Source of the DNA: Pseudomonas shahriarae
GTDB taxonomy: Bacteria > Pseudomonadota > Gammaproteobacteria > Pseudomonadales > Pseudomonadaceae
Assembly: GCF_014268455.2 (NCBI RefSeq)
Contig: NZ_CP077085.1
Span: forward strand, 248,001 to 312,000
Direction: 5' to 3'
Length of the DNA stretch: 64,000 bases
Shown: positions 63,518 to 64,000 of the stretch, one piece after another
Layout of the letters: every line of letters starts with the position of its first letter
Position numbering within the stretch: position 1 is the stretch's first letter
Program-made: the position numbers and the translations under genes
The notes under the pieces: model-generated
Seen by the model: only the letters and a program-made list of their open reading frames with translations
What the model was told of the DNA's origin: nothing
Databases searched by the model: none

Positions 63518-64000
63518 TCAGGGCGAATGGGTGATGTCGGCAATATTGTCCGCTGCCAGCGCGCCGGTCTCGGAGGTTTCCAACACTACATAAGCACTGC
63601 TGCAAAACAACGAGTTCAGGCGTTTCATGTCGGCAATCAGCTCCAGGTGCAGGGAGCTGGTCTCGATACTTTGCACGATCTTGCGTTGCAGGCGGCTGAC
63701 GTGGGCGTGGGCCAGGCGCCGTTCCTGGGCGCGAAAGCGGCGCTTCTCGCGCAGTAATTGGCGGGCGCTTTCCGGGTCGGCGCTGAGGAATACCGACAGG
63801 CCCAGGCGCAGGTTGGAGATCAACTGGCTGTGCAGGTCGGCCAGTTCCTCCAGCCCGACTTCGGAAAACGAGCGACGCTGGGAGGTTTTCTGCTGCTGGA
63901 CCTTGCGCAGCATGCGCTCGATCAAGTCGCCGGCCAGCTTCAGGTTGATCGACAGCTCGATGATTTCGGCCCAGCGCCGGCTGTCGTGCTCGCTGAGGTC
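63518..64000 (-). CDS. Na/Pi cotransporter family protein, C-terminal fragment
   Basis: The frame runs open to the window edge; about 160 residues are visible (DLSEHDSRRWAEIIELSINLK then the PhoU-like helical region). Segments EIIELSINLKLAGDLIERM and LREKRRFRAQERRLAHAHVSRL are typical of the cytosolic PhoU-like domain after the NptA/COG1283 membrane part. The function is probably phosphate export or uptake. The N-terminal membrane half lies outside the window. Confidence 0.8.
   Translation of the reverse strand, partial: DLSEHDSRRWAEIIELSINLKLAGDLIERMLRKVQQQKTSQRRSFSEVGLEELADLHSQLISNLRLGLSVFLSADPESARQLLREKRRFRAQERRLAHAHVSRLQRKIVQSIETSSLHLELIADMKRLNSLFCSSAYVVLETSETGALAADNIADITHSP

Overview
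The window is about 64 kb of high-GC chromosomal DNA from a Pseudomonas, most likely the P. fluorescens group. The evidence is divergent trpI/trpBA, kinB-algB, an ErsA-type sRNA between polA and engB, PA0069-type and PA0102-PA0114-type gene blocks, and many Pseudomonas REP palindromes of the GTGGGAGCGGGCTTGCCCGCG type. It reads as core genome. I see no prophage, plasmid, insertion sequence, CRISPR array, tRNA or rRNA.

Layout. 1-173 is the end of an MFS permease. 312-3353 is trpA-trpB with divergent trpI. 3350-6918 holds small stress and secreted proteins (DUF883, dodecin, two DUF1161 proteins, OsmC, a lipoprotein) and a luciferase-like monooxygenase. 7006-11757 has a lipoprotein metallopeptidase, a HAD phosphatase, a gamma-carbonic anhydrase, prlC and a YheV-like zinc ribbon. 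12049-15896 is a three-subunit membrane gluconate 2-dehydrogenase. 15978-17036 is an SOS-regulated radical SAM protein. 17268-19632 pairs a beta-carbonic anhydrase with a SulP transporter. 20734-29305 is the aa3 cytochrome c oxidase island with its assembly and heme A genes.

29472-31977 is metNIQ, followed by katE (32243-34384), a lipoprotein gene and the zinc uptake group znuB-znuC-zur with divergent znuA (35208-38244). Then come thrB, a DUF2782 gene, polA, the sRNA, engB, two c-type cytochromes, dsbA, an exonuclease-fold protein, a dgcH-like diguanylate cyclase, an AmpDh2-like amidase and kinB-algB (49337-52481). 52876-53875 is a three-gene envelope cluster ending in a lysozyme inhibitor, with a sigma-54 promoter in front. 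gltP and a nucleoside-recognition protein follow. An MCE/Mla-type lipid transporter occupies 57333-60829. A DUF5924 protein, an M16 peptidase and a truncated Na/Pi cotransporter close the window.

Two regulatory themes stand out. First, GAACTT-N17-TCAGA-type boxes of the envelope-stress sigma factor AlgU (sigma-22) stand before osmC, the ErsA sRNA and dsbA, with weaker versions before dodecin and both DUF1161 genes; kinB-algB lies in the same window. Second, a consensus LexA box sits inside a 38-base palindrome that also contains the ribosome binding site of the radical SAM gene. From memory of PAO1 gene order, the left half (PA0035-PA0114-like) and right half (PA5505-PA5479-like) lie on opposite sides of oriC there but are joined here, with a REPIN at the junction near 29.4 kb. 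I did not find a clearly new multi-gene system. The best candidates for new biology are regulatory and small-RNA or small-ORF features.
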